Part shown: one piece after another, positions 1 to 6,403 of the stretch
How the letters are laid out: every line of letters starts with the position of its first letter
Position numbering within the stretch: the stretch's first letter is position 1
NCBI GenBank assembly: GCA_964499485.1
Contig: CAZCLF010000041.1
Span: 1 to 13,476 of the forward strand
Direction: 5' to 3'
Source of the DNA: Ga0074130 sp964499485
Lineage (GTDB): Bacteria > Pseudomonadota > Gammaproteobacteria > Burkholderiales > Rhodocyclaceae
Length of the DNA stretch: 13,476 nt
The notes under the pieces: generated by a model
Seen by the model: only the letters and a program-made list of their open reading frames with translations
What the model was told of the DNA's origin: nothing
Databases searched by the model: none
Translations under genes and position numbers: made by a program

Positions 1-278
1 CGATCCACATCGTCACCTTTGGCGGTCAACATGATGATGGGAATATCATTGCCGGCACCACGGAGACGGCGGCAGATCGCCAGCCCATCCTCGCCTGGCA
101 TCATGAGGTCCAGCACAAGCAGATCATAGAGCTCGCGGCTCAGCAGCTTGTCCATGGCACTTGCGCCATCGACGCTGCGAGCAGCAAACCCTTGCTCATT
201 GAGGTATCGCTCAAGTTGCTGACGCAGGCGTAGATCGTCATCAACGACGAGAATTTTTTGGCGTTGTTCGGTATTCAT
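1..278 (-). CDS. ompR: OmpR-type response regulator, receiver domain (3'-truncated by the window)
   Basis: This is the N-terminal 92 residues of a two-component response regulator of the OmpR/PhoB family. It starts at the ATG at 278-276 on the minus strand, and the rest lies beyond the left edge. The receiver fold is plain: the acidic pocket follows the first strand (ILVVDDD, D13-D15), the phospho-acceptor aspartate is D57 in VLDLMMPGEDG, and the switch threonine is T85 in IIMLTAKG. The run LERYLNEQGF and the block GEDGLAICRRLR are very close to E. coli OmpR itself rather than to PhoB or CpxR, so I use the symbol ompR. The family works with a membrane histidine kinase (EnvZ) to control envelope genes; any kinase would lie outside the window. 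The DNA-binding winged helix is not visible. A tandem direct repeat 74 bases upstream of the start may be its own target. Confidence 0.93.
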   Translation of the reverse strand, partial: MNTEQRQKILVVDDDLRLRQQLERYLNEQGFAARSVDGASAMDKLLSRELYDLLVLDLMMPGEDGLAICRRLRGAGNDIPIIMLTAKGDDVD

Positions 279-351
279 CGTGCAAATTCCCATTGGTTCA
301 GTATGGCATTGCAGTGAATCGTAGCGAGAACAAGCATGAAGGCCCAGCCCG

Positions 352-371
352 CATTACAAATCATTACAAAC
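352..371. promoter_or_regulatory. Tandem 10-bp direct repeat, candidate OmpR-family binding site
   Basis: Two head-to-tail copies, CATTACAAAT (352-361) and CATTACAAAC (362-371), match at 9 of 10 positions with a 10-bp period. On the minus strand this reads as TGTAA-N5-TGTAA. OmpR/CpxR/PhoP-type regulators bind direct half-sites spaced by about one helical turn, so geometry and location fit. The repeat sits in the divergent spacer between the OmpR-like gene and the exported small protein. A weaker third copy (CATTGCAACA, 379-388) is out of phase. The regulatory role is inferred. Confidence 0.45.
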
Positions 372-480
372 CACGGCCCATTGCAACATGGACCTTACAG
401 CAGGAGTTGATACTGAAGACCCTGATGTTGTTTGTTTGCGGGTTCGGTATCACGATCTAATCAGCTAAAATCGGACAACC

Positions 481-762
481 ATGAAACTACCGCATTTCCT
501 GCTTCTCTGTGCATGTGTTTCTGCTACCGGCCTCGTGCTGGCGCAGGGCAACGGCCGCGCTATGCGTGACGAACGGGATAATCGTATGCCTCAACAACGT
601 GATCTGCGGCCTGATTTTGAACGCGAACGTGAGCGTGTGGAGCGTCGCGAGCGTTATGAGCAGCGTGAGCAAATGAGCATTGAAGAGCGTCGCCAACTAC
701 GTCGCGACGTCAATGACGCGGGGCGCGAGATTTATCGTCGGCCGCCACCTGAACGCTTCTAG
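481..762 (+). CDS. Small exported arginine-rich protein, function unknown
   Basis: The 93-residue product begins with a clear signal peptide (residues 1-21): MKLPHF, a hydrophobic core of Leu/Cys/Ala, then VLA followed by Q22, a good signal peptidase I site. The mature part of about 72 residues has 21 arginines and no lysine. Many arginines alternate with glutamate (residues 47-64), which suggests a highly charged helix. The C-terminal block from M65 to R87 (SIEERRQLRRDV, then AGREIYRR) looks like a conserved motif of small exported betaproteobacterial proteins, though I cannot name the family. The ATG start is set by the signal peptide; only a weak GGA-type ribosome site precedes it. It lies divergent to the OmpR-like regulator and 45 bases before tsaB, so it could be an OmpR target. 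It is probably periplasmic. The gene call is secure; the function is not. Confidence 0.75.
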   Translation: MKLPHFLLLCACVSATGLVLAQGNGRAMRDERDNRMPQQRDLRPDFERERERVERRERYEQREQMSIEERRQLRRDVNDAGREIYRRPPPERF

Positions 763-807
763 TTACAAGAGCGGATTAGGACCAAGCCGAGGCGGTACAA
801 TTCGGGG

Positions 808-1485
808 GTGAATCTCCTTGCCCTAGAAACCTCTACCCATCATCTGTCTGTTGCCCTGTTACGGGGCGATGCCTGTCTCACGCGCAGTGAAGTGCTTGCC
901 CATGGCGGCTCGGATCGCCTGCTCCCGTGGGTCAAGGCCTTGCTTGCCGAGGCTGAGCTATCGCTTGAACAGTTGGATGGCGTGGCGTTTGGGGCTGGCC
1001 CCGGCGGTTTTACCGGGCTGCGTCTTGCCTGTGGGGTTGCGCAGGGCCTTGCTTGGGGTGCCGACTTGCCCGTGGTTGGTATTTCGACGCTGGAAGCTGT
1101 GGCGTTCAATGCCGGCGCAGAGCGGGTATTTGCCTGCCTAGATGCACGCATGAACGAGGTATATGCCGCTGCCTATGTGCGCGAGCAGGCAGCGGTTTTC
1201 CGCTGCGAGATGGCGCCGATTGTCACGCCTCCCGAGTTGGTCAGTTTGCCGGCAGGTGAGTGGTATGTGGCTGGCGATGGTATCGCCGCATACCCAACCC
1301 TCCAGCAGGCCTTTCCCGCTGCTGATACGCGTGTTATGCCAACCGCTGAGGCGGTAGCGCGTTTAGCTGTACCGCGATTTTTACGGGGTGAGGGACAACC
1401 CGCCGTAATGGCCGCGCCGCTGTATGTACGCGACAAGGTGGCTTTGACTACGGCCGAGCGTCTGGCCCGCGGTGGCGTGCGATGA
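808..1485 (+). CDS. tsaB: tRNA threonylcarbamoyladenosine biosynthesis protein TsaB
   Basis: TsaB (YeaZ) is the non-catalytic partner of TsaD. With TsaE it supports transfer of the threonylcarbamoyl group to A37 of ANN-decoding tRNAs in the cytoplasm. The 225 residues match the family length (E. coli 231). The ASKHA-fold start LLALETSTHHLSVALLRGD (residues 3-21) and the signature GPGGFTGLRLACGVAQGLAWG, about residues 64-84, are diagnostic. The start is a GTG; no ATG lies at the right distance from the conserved first strand. There is no good Shine-Dalgarno, but a TACAAT hexamer at 796-801 sits exactly where a -10 box would be for a leaderless message. The gene overlaps rimI by 4 bases (ATGA), so the two are translationally coupled, a common pairing in proteobacteria. 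Confidence 0.95.
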   Translation: MNLLALETSTHHLSVALLRGDACLTRSEVLAHGGSDRLLPWVKALLAEAELSLEQLDGVAFGAGPGGFTGLRLACGVAQGLAWGADLPVVGISTLEAVAFNAGAERVFACLDARMNEVYAAAYVREQAAVFRCEMAPIVTPPELVSLPAGEWYVAGDGIAAYPTLQQAFPAADTRVMPTAEAVARLAVPRFLRGEGQPAVMAAPLYVRDKVALTTAERLARGGVR

Positions 1486-1925
1486 CGCAGTTTTCGCCCA
1501 TGGTGCCCGAGCGTTTGGATGAGGTGCTTGGCATCGAACTACTGGCACACCATTCACCTTGGACGCGCGGTAACTTCATGGATTCGCTGACCAGTGCCCA
1601 TCATGCTGTGTTGATGGAAGAGGGCACAGCATTACTGGGCTATGCCGTGGTGATGCCGCTGCCTGATGAAGCCGAGTTACTGAATATCACGATTGCCCCA
1701 GTCAGCCAGCGGCGAGGACTGGGTAAGGTCTTGCTTGAACATGTCTGCAGCGCTGCCCGCGAATTTGGTGCAGTACGTATGTTTCTGGAGGTGCGGGATT
1801 CGAATCTCCCGGCACGTACGTTGTATGACCACAGTGGCTTTACCGAGATCGGTCGCCGCCGTGATTACTACGCGCTGGATGGCGGCAAGCGCGAAGATGC
1901 CATCCTGATGGCGAGAGACTTATGA
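1482..1925 (+). CDS. rimI: Ribosomal protein bS18-alanine N-acetyltransferase RimI
   Basis: This GNAT-family enzyme transfers acetyl from acetyl-CoA to the N-terminal alanine of ribosomal protein S18. The 147 residues show the acetyl-CoA loop QRRGLG (Q76-G81) after the strand LLNITIAPV, the catalytic-position glutamate E103 in FLEVRDSN, and the tyrosine Y115 in LYDHSGF. Both fall at the same residue numbers as in E. coli RimI. The closing stretch RRRDYYALDGGKREDAILMA is also typical. It shares an ATGA overlap with tsaB upstream and another with the uracil-DNA glycosylase gene downstream, so all three appear to be one transcript. Substrate specificity is taken from family similarity and from the tsaB linkage. 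Confidence 0.94.
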   Translation: MTQFSPMVPERLDEVLGIELLAHHSPWTRGNFMDSLTSAHHAVLMEEGTALLGYAVVMPLPDEAELLNITIAPVSQRRGLGKVLLEHVCSAAREFGAVRMFLEVRDSNLPARTLYDHSGFTEIGRRRDYYALDGGKREDAILMARDL

Positions 1926-2722
1926 ATCCGCAACGTGACCGTATTCTGCATGAGCTCGGGCTAGGCCCACAGTGGCGCTTGCGTGAACAGCCAGCGGTTG
2001 ATGCCGTGGCCGAGTCCCCAGTGATGGCTGAGGCTCTTACCGGATCCCCATCAGCTTCGGTTTCCGCGCAATCATCACCAGAAGTCGCCCCAAACTCGCA
2101 ACCCGTCCGCCGGATATCTTCGCCTGTATCGGTGGGTGAGTTTGTCGCTGCGGCAGGCAGCGTTAATGCGGCAGCACTCGATTGGGACGGATTGGCGACG
2201 GCTGTTGCCGACTGTAAGGCCTGCACACTGTGCCAAGCGCGCAAGCAGGCCGTGCTGGGTGTGGGCGATACACAGGCCAATTGGTTGTTTGTCGGCGAAG
2301 GCCCGGGCGCAGAAGAGGATGAGCGTGGCGAGCCCTTTGTTGGTCAGGCGGGCAAGCTGCTCGATGCGATGCTGGCTGCGATTGATTTGCGCCGCGGCGA
2401 GAATGTCTATATTGCGAATGCCGTCAAATGCCGGCCACCCAATAATCGCACGCCTGAACCTGAAGAAACGGCGGCATGCTGGCCTTATCTTGAGCGGCAG
2501 ATCGAGCTGCTGCAACCCAAACTGATTGTGGCGTTGGGGCGTCCTGCGGCGCAGTCGCTATTGCAGCGTGAAGTGAAGATTGGGTCTGCCCGTGGACAAC
2601 TATTCGACTACAAGGGAATTCCGCTGATCGTTACCTATCACCCAGCGTATCTCTTGCGCAATCTTCAGGACAAAGCCAAGGCTTGGGAAGATCTCTGCTT
2701 TGCCCGCAAGACAATGGGGTAA
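1922..2722 (+). CDS. Family 4 (Fe-S) uracil-DNA glycosylase with long N-terminal extension
   Basis: The enzyme removes uracil from DNA at the start of base-excision repair. The catalytic domain covers about residues 90-266. It shows the family 4 motif GEGPGAEEDERGEPFVGQAG (G125 onward), the active-site motif HPAYLLR (H240) and the four cysteines expected to bind a 4Fe-4S cluster: C98 and C101 (CKAC), C170 (VKCRPP) and C186. C104 is an extra cysteine next to the first pair. Residues 1-20 (HELGLGPQWRLRE) form a short helical motif, followed by about 65 residues of Ser/Pro/Ala/Val-rich, probably disordered sequence. The full length is therefore 266, compared with about 200 for thermophile enzymes. 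The start overlaps the rimI stop as ATGA. The family assignment is firm; the gene is often simply annotated udg. Confidence 0.93.
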   Translation: MNPQRDRILHELGLGPQWRLREQPAVDAVAESPVMAEALTGSPSASVSAQSSPEVAPNSQPVRRISSPVSVGEFVAAAGSVNAAALDWDGLATAVADCKACTLCQARKQAVLGVGDTQANWLFVGEGPGAEEDERGEPFVGQAGKLLDAMLAAIDLRRGENVYIANAVKCRPPNNRTPEPEETAACWPYLERQIELLQPKLIVALGRPAAQSLLQREVKIGSARGQLFDYKGIPLIVTYHPAYLLRNLQDKAKAWEDLCFARKTMG

Positions 2723-2776
2723 CCCACTCTTCGGCTTGATCGCTAGGCGCTATGGGTATCGCGTTAGAAAATCCGT

Positions 2777-4117
2777 TTAGTGCGAGCTTAAGTCGTCGAG
2801 ATGGATCACATCATCATGCTCACGTTGATTTGCCTCGTGACGCTTCTTGATCAGAATCATCAGGCCGGCGACGCAGAGGCCGAACAGAATGATGATCCAA
2901 TAGATATGCAGCTGCGCACGGATCAGTAGAGCGTAGATCGTCGTGATGATGAGAATAGACAGATTCTCATTGAAGTTCTGCACCGCGATTGAATGTCCTG
3001 CACCCATAAGCACGTGACCACGATGCTGCAACAAGGCATTCATTGGCACGACGAAGAAGCCGGAGAGACCGCCCACAATAATCAGTAGAACAAAGGCGAT
3101 ACCAAGCTGTAGATCAAGCAAAATTTCTACTTCCTTGCCAAACAGCATGAACTGCGACTTGAATATCGTTAGTTCGGGGATGAAGGGCACCAGCGTCATG
3201 ATGATGATGCCAAAGCCCATATAGATACCCAGCGGGATAACACGCACTGATTTACGTAGGGTAATCATCTTTGCTGCCATGATGGCACCGACAGCTACCC
3301 CAATGGCCACAACCCCTTGCAGCATACTGGCATGCGCAAGATCCATATCCAGTGCCACGCGTGCCCATTCGATCACGATGAATTGCAGGGTTGCACCAGC
3401 GCCCCAGAACAAGGTGGTGACTGCCAGGGAAATTTGTCCCAGCTTGTCACGCCACAGCAGCTTTACGCAGTGGGTGAATTCATGCACCAGATACATTGGG
3501 TTCTTCTTGAGGGGCACATGATCCACGCCCGTATCCGGAATGTAGAGATTGAAGATCGACGCAATCACATACAGCACGCCGATAATGAGCAGATTCATTT
3601 CGGCAGTGGTGTTGATGCCCGTATCAATGAGTGGAAAATTGAAGCCCAGCAGGGCTTGGGCAAAGTCAGGCTTGATGAGCATACCGCCAATGACGGTGCC
3701 CAGGATGATGGCACTGACCGTAAGGCCTTCAATCCAGCCATTCGCAACGACCAGCAGACGGTGTGGAAGATATTCGGTGAGGATCCCGTATTTGGCCGGG
3801 GAGTAGGCTGCCGCGCCGAGGCCAACAACTGCATAGGCCACAAGCGGGTGAACATTGAGAAACATCAGCAGACAGCCACCAATCTTGATGGTGTTGCTGA
3901 TCAGCATGACCCGCCACTTAGGCATGGAGTCAGCAAAGGCACCCACAAAGGCGGCCAAAGCGACGTAGGAAACGGTAAAAAAGGTTTTCAGCAGCGGCGC
4001 GTAGCTATCGGGTGCCTGCATATCCCGCAGCATGGCAATGGCAGCAATGAGTAAAGCGTTGTCGGCCAGCGCGGAGAAAAACTGCGCGGCCATGATGATG
4101 TAAAAGCCAAGATTCAT
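2777..4117 (-). CDS. lplT: Lysophospholipid transporter LplT (MFS)
   Basis: LplT flips lysophospholipids, mainly lysophosphatidylethanolamine, across the inner membrane for re-acylation inside the cell. The protein is a major-facilitator type with about twelve hydrophobic segments and ends in a charged tail (KKRHEANQREHDDV). The family signatures are clear: AQFFSALADNALLIAA near the start, GLGAAAYSPAKYGILTEYLP, LFWGAGATLQF and GGLSGFFVVPMNALLQ. I choose the ATG at 4117-4115 (446 residues), where the conserved MNLGFYIIMAAQFF begins. The reading frame stays open 49 codons further to 4264, but that extension is polar and unlike the family. No good ribosome site precedes 4117. In enterobacteria the acyltransferase gene aas follows lplT; none is adjacent here. 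The gene is convergent to the glycosylase gene and divergent from the LysR gene. Confidence 0.93.
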   Translation of the reverse strand: MNLGFYIIMAAQFFSALADNALLIAAIAMLRDMQAPDSYAPLLKTFFTVSYVALAAFVGAFADSMPKWRVMLISNTIKIGGCLLMFLNVHPLVAYAVVGLGAAAYSPAKYGILTEYLPHRLLVVANGWIEGLTVSAIILGTVIGGMLIKPDFAQALLGFNFPLIDTGINTTAEMNLLIIGVLYVIASIFNLYIPDTGVDHVPLKKNPMYLVHEFTHCVKLLWRDKLGQISLAVTTLFWGAGATLQFIVIEWARVALDMDLAHASMLQGVVAIGVAVGAIMAAKMITLRKSVRVIPLGIYMGFGIIIMTLVPFIPELTIFKSQFMLFGKEVEILLDLQLGIAFVLLIIVGGLSGFFVVPMNALLQHRGHVLMGAGHSIAVQNFNENLSILIITTIYALLIRAQLHIYWIIILFGLCVAGLMILIKKRHEANQREHDDVIHLDDLSSH

Positions 4118-4301
4118 TATGCGGAATTTATAACACGAAAATCTTTCTTTATCCGTATCCTTATCGCCGTCTTTTGCGTGTAACTCCTCAGAATTTGATG
4201 AAATTAACGGTTCGGTTGCCGATGCCCATGTTTGCTTGTGAATGATGGAAACGACTACGGGCATCTATCGCGCTCTTCGAAAATGTGATTGAATACCCCC
4301 A

Positions 4302-4307
4302 TAAAAT
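4302..4307 (+). promoter_or_regulatory. Candidate -10 box for the LysR-type regulator gene
   Basis: TAAAAT lies 19 bases before the chosen ATG at 4327. No convincing -35 sits at normal spacing; the nearest is TTCGAA at 4276-4281, 20 bases away. The match is weak and could be chance. Confidence 0.3.
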
Positions 4308-4313
4308 CTATTC

Positions 4314-4319
4314 AAGGAG
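4314..4319 (+). promoter_or_regulatory. Strong Shine-Dalgarno that sets the LysR gene start
   Basis: AAGGAG is followed by a 7-base spacer and then the ATG at 4327. This rules in favour of 4327 over the in-frame start 14 codons upstream at 4285, which has no ribosome site and would add residues not found before the LysR helix-turn-helix. Confidence 0.8.
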
Positions 4320-4326
4320 TCGATTG

Positions 4327-5244
4327 ATGGCTGATCGTAGATTGCAGGTCTTTCACGCGGTAGCGAAGCAAATGTCGTTCACGCGCGCGGCTGAGGTGTT
4401 GTTTATGACCCAGCCCGCGGTTACGTTCCAGATCAAGCAACTGGAAGAGCATTTCAATACGCGTCTGTTTGACCGTGGTCACGGCCGTATCTCGCTGACA
4501 CCTGCTGGCGAGCTGGTGCTGGAATACGCTGAGCGCATCTTGAGTCTTGCTGGTGAAATGGACCTGCGTGTCGCTGAAATGACCGGAGAGGTGCGTGGTT
4601 CGCTGCTGGTTGGTTCTTCTATGACGATTGCCGAATTCATGCTGCCGCGCATCCTCGGCGAGTTCAAGTCGGCTTACCCAGAAGTACGTCAGCGCCTCGT
4701 TGTGGCTAACTCGGAAGCCATTCAGCAACGTGTTTCCGAACACATGCTGGATATCGGCCTAATTGAGTCCCCACCACATCAGAGCGGTCTAGATGTCGAG
4801 GTTTGCTCTGAAGATGAGCTGCAAGTGGTCTGCAGTCCCAATTTCCCGCTCGCAAAATTCAGCGAAGTTACTCCCCAACAGCTCACTGAGTTCCCGTATG
4901 TGTCTCGCGAAGTCGGTTCCGGCTCGCGTGAGTACACTGACAACTATCTGAAAGAGCATGGTATTCAGCCCGATCAGATGCGCTTAGTGATGGAGCTGGG
5001 TGGACCTGAAGCTCTGAATGGCGTCGTTGAAAGCGGTCTTGGCTTTGCCATTGCCTCGCGTGCCTCTGTTGTCAAGGCGCAGCGTCTCGGTGACTTGGTT
5101 ACGGTGCCCCTCAAGCCACGTTTGATGCGTACGCTCTACATGGTGTACCCGAAGGAAAAATTCCGTTCGCGTCTGGTGACTACCTTCGTTGAGTTCGCTT
5201 CCAAGCGCATGCGCGAAAACGCTGCCAAGCTAGCTCAGGAATAA
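4327..5244 (+). CDS. LysR-type transcriptional regulator
   Basis: This is a 305-residue LysR-family activator/repressor. The N-terminal winged helix-turn-helix spans about residues 3-62, with the recognition segment SFTRAAEVLFMTQPAVTFQI (residues 17-36) and LFDRGHGRISLTPAGE after it. The effector-binding domain runs from about residue 92 (SLLVGSSMTIAEFMLP) to 300. It resembles the CysB/CbbR/YeiE type, but the ligand cannot be read from sequence. The gene is divergent from lplT across about 209 bases and ends only 13 bases before alr, so it may be cotranscribed with alr and radA and may control lplT, itself, or both, as many LysR proteins do. The start is fixed by AAGGAG at 4314-4319. Confidence 0.92.
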   Translation: MADRRLQVFHAVAKQMSFTRAAEVLFMTQPAVTFQIKQLEEHFNTRLFDRGHGRISLTPAGELVLEYAERILSLAGEMDLRVAEMTGEVRGSLLVGSSMTIAEFMLPRILGEFKSAYPEVRQRLVVANSEAIQQRVSEHMLDIGLIESPPHQSGLDVEVCSEDELQVVCSPNFPLAKFSEVTPQQLTEFPYVSREVGSGSREYTDNYLKEHGIQPDQMRLVMELGGPEALNGVVESGLGFAIASRASVVKAQRLGDLVTVPLKPRLMRTLYMVYPKEKFRSRLVTTFVEFASKRMRENAAKLAQE

Positions 5245-5257
5245 ACAGGCGAGCGAT

Positions 5258-6403
5258 TTGCCCCGTCCCACCTTCGCAACACTGGATCTTGCTGCACTAG
5301 CGCACAACCACGCCCGGGTTCGCACCCGGGTAGGTAATGCGCGTATCTGGAGCGTCGTCAAGGCCAATGCCTATGGGCACGGCCTGTTGCGTGTTGCCCA
5401 GACACTAGCCCCACTGACAGATGGTTTTGCCTTAGTCGAGTTCGAGGGCGCGGCCGCTTTACGCGCCGCGGGTATCCAGCAGCCCATCCTGATGCTGGAA
5501 GGTTGCTATGACACGAGCGATCTGCAGCGTTGTGTCGAGTTGAACCTCACACCAGTGCTGCATTCTGTTGCGCAGATACAGGCGCTGCTTGCCGCCAAGC
5601 TCAAGCAACCACTGTCAGTGATGCTTAAGCTCAATACGGGTATGAACCGGCTAGGCTTAGCCCCTGCTGAGCTGCCAACTGTGCTGCCGCAGTTGCAGGG
5701 CAATCCTGCAGTGGCCAGTATCCATTTGATGACGCACTTTGCCGATGCCGATGGCCCGACCGGGATTGCCACGCCATTGCAACGCTTTAAGACGTTGACC
5801 GAAGATTTGGGCTTGCCTGTATCGCTGGCTAACTCGGCCACGATTTTGCGCTACCCGGAAGCGCACGGTGATTGGGTGAGGCCGGGCATCATGCTCTATG
5901 GCGCCTCGCCGTTTCCCGAGATCAGCGCTGCTGAACTAGACCTTAAACCGGTCATGAGTTTGCATGGTCAACTGCTGAGCGTCCGTGATTTACAGCCGGG
6001 TGATACGGTGGGCTACGGCTGCGGTTTTGTTGCACCTACACCGATGCGCATTGGCGTGGCGGCATGTGGTTATGCCGATGGCTACCCACGACATGCGCCA
6101 ACCGGCACGCCAATCATTGTTGACGGTGTCCGAACGCGCACGTTGGGGCGGGTGTCGATGGATAAAATCTGTGTGGATTTAGCACCTGTGCCGCAGGCTG
6201 AGGTCGGCAGTCCGGTCCTGCTGTGGGGGACGGATGGCAAGGTGACGCTGCCAGCAGACGAAGTGGCCGCAGCAGCGGGCACGATTGCGTATGAATTGTT
6301 CTGTGCCTTGGCCGCCCGCGTTCCAGTCAAGGAGATTGGAATGGATGCAGGCATGGATGTAGCAATCGACGCAGGAATGGACGTAGGTAAGCAAGGTGGC
6401 TAA
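5258..6403 (+). CDS. alr: Alanine racemase (PLP-dependent) with a repetitive C-terminal tail
   Basis: Alr interconverts L- and D-alanine, supplying D-alanine for peptidoglycan. The PLP lysine is K35 in VVKANAYGHG. The phosphate-site and barrel motifs follow (LNTGMNRLG near R131, then HLMTHFADAD). The second catalytic base is Y253 in GYGCGF, and the conserved MD pair is at M301-D302. The start is a TTG, preceded by AGGCGAG at 5247-5253; MPRPTFATLDLAALAHN is the normal family beginning, so no upstream start is needed. The family usually ends shortly after the ARVPVKEI stretch (about residue 360). Here about 20 further residues are encoded by a 12-bp tandem repeat. The last 8 bases overlap radA. 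Identification is firm; biosynthetic versus catabolic isoform cannot be told from the sequence. Confidence 0.95.
   Translation: MPRPTFATLDLAALAHNHARVRTRVGNARIWSVVKANAYGHGLLRVAQTLAPLTDGFALVEFEGAAALRAAGIQQPILMLEGCYDTSDLQRCVELNLTPVLHSVAQIQALLAAKLKQPLSVMLKLNTGMNRLGLAPAELPTVLPQLQGNPAVASIHLMTHFADADGPTGIATPLQRFKTLTEDLGLPVSLANSATILRYPEAHGDWVRPGIMLYGASPFPEISAAELDLKPVMSLHGQLLSVRDLQPGDTVGYGCGFVAPTPMRIGVAACGYADGYPRHAPTGTPIIVDGVRTRTLGRVSMDKICVDLAPVPQAEVGSPVLLWGTDGKVTLPADEVAAAAGTIAYELFCALAARVPVKEIGMDAGMDVAIDAGMDVGKQGG
6338..6385 (+). repeat. Four degenerate 12-bp tandem repeats at the 3' end of alr
   Basis: The units GGAATGGATGCA, GGCATGGATGTA, GCAATCGACGCA and GGAATGGACGTA run head to tail in frame and encode (G/A)(M/I)D(A/V) four times. 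Unit boundaries coincide with codons, so gain or loss of a unit would keep the frame. Confidence 0.85.

Noticed and set aside
487..696. A 69-codon hydrophobic minus-strand frame opposite the exported protein
   Set aside because: Its hydrophobic look follows from reading the Arg/Glu-rich gene backwards (GCG and CTC-type codons). The plus-strand frame has a proper signal peptide and a better context.
2723..2776. Terminator between the convergent glycosylase and lplT genes
   Set aside because: I searched for an inverted repeat with a T-run and saw none; only short imperfect matches around CGCTAT/ATCGCG, which do not pair well.
3317..4054. A 245-codon open frame on the plus strand inside lplT
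   Set aside because: It is exactly antisense to a well-recognised transporter, has no family-like motifs, and its low-complexity polar composition fits a shadow frame.
4118..4264. 49-codon N-terminal extension of lplT
   Set aside because: The added residues are polar and unlike the family, and the conserved MNLGFYIIMAAQFF block begins with its own ATG at 4117.
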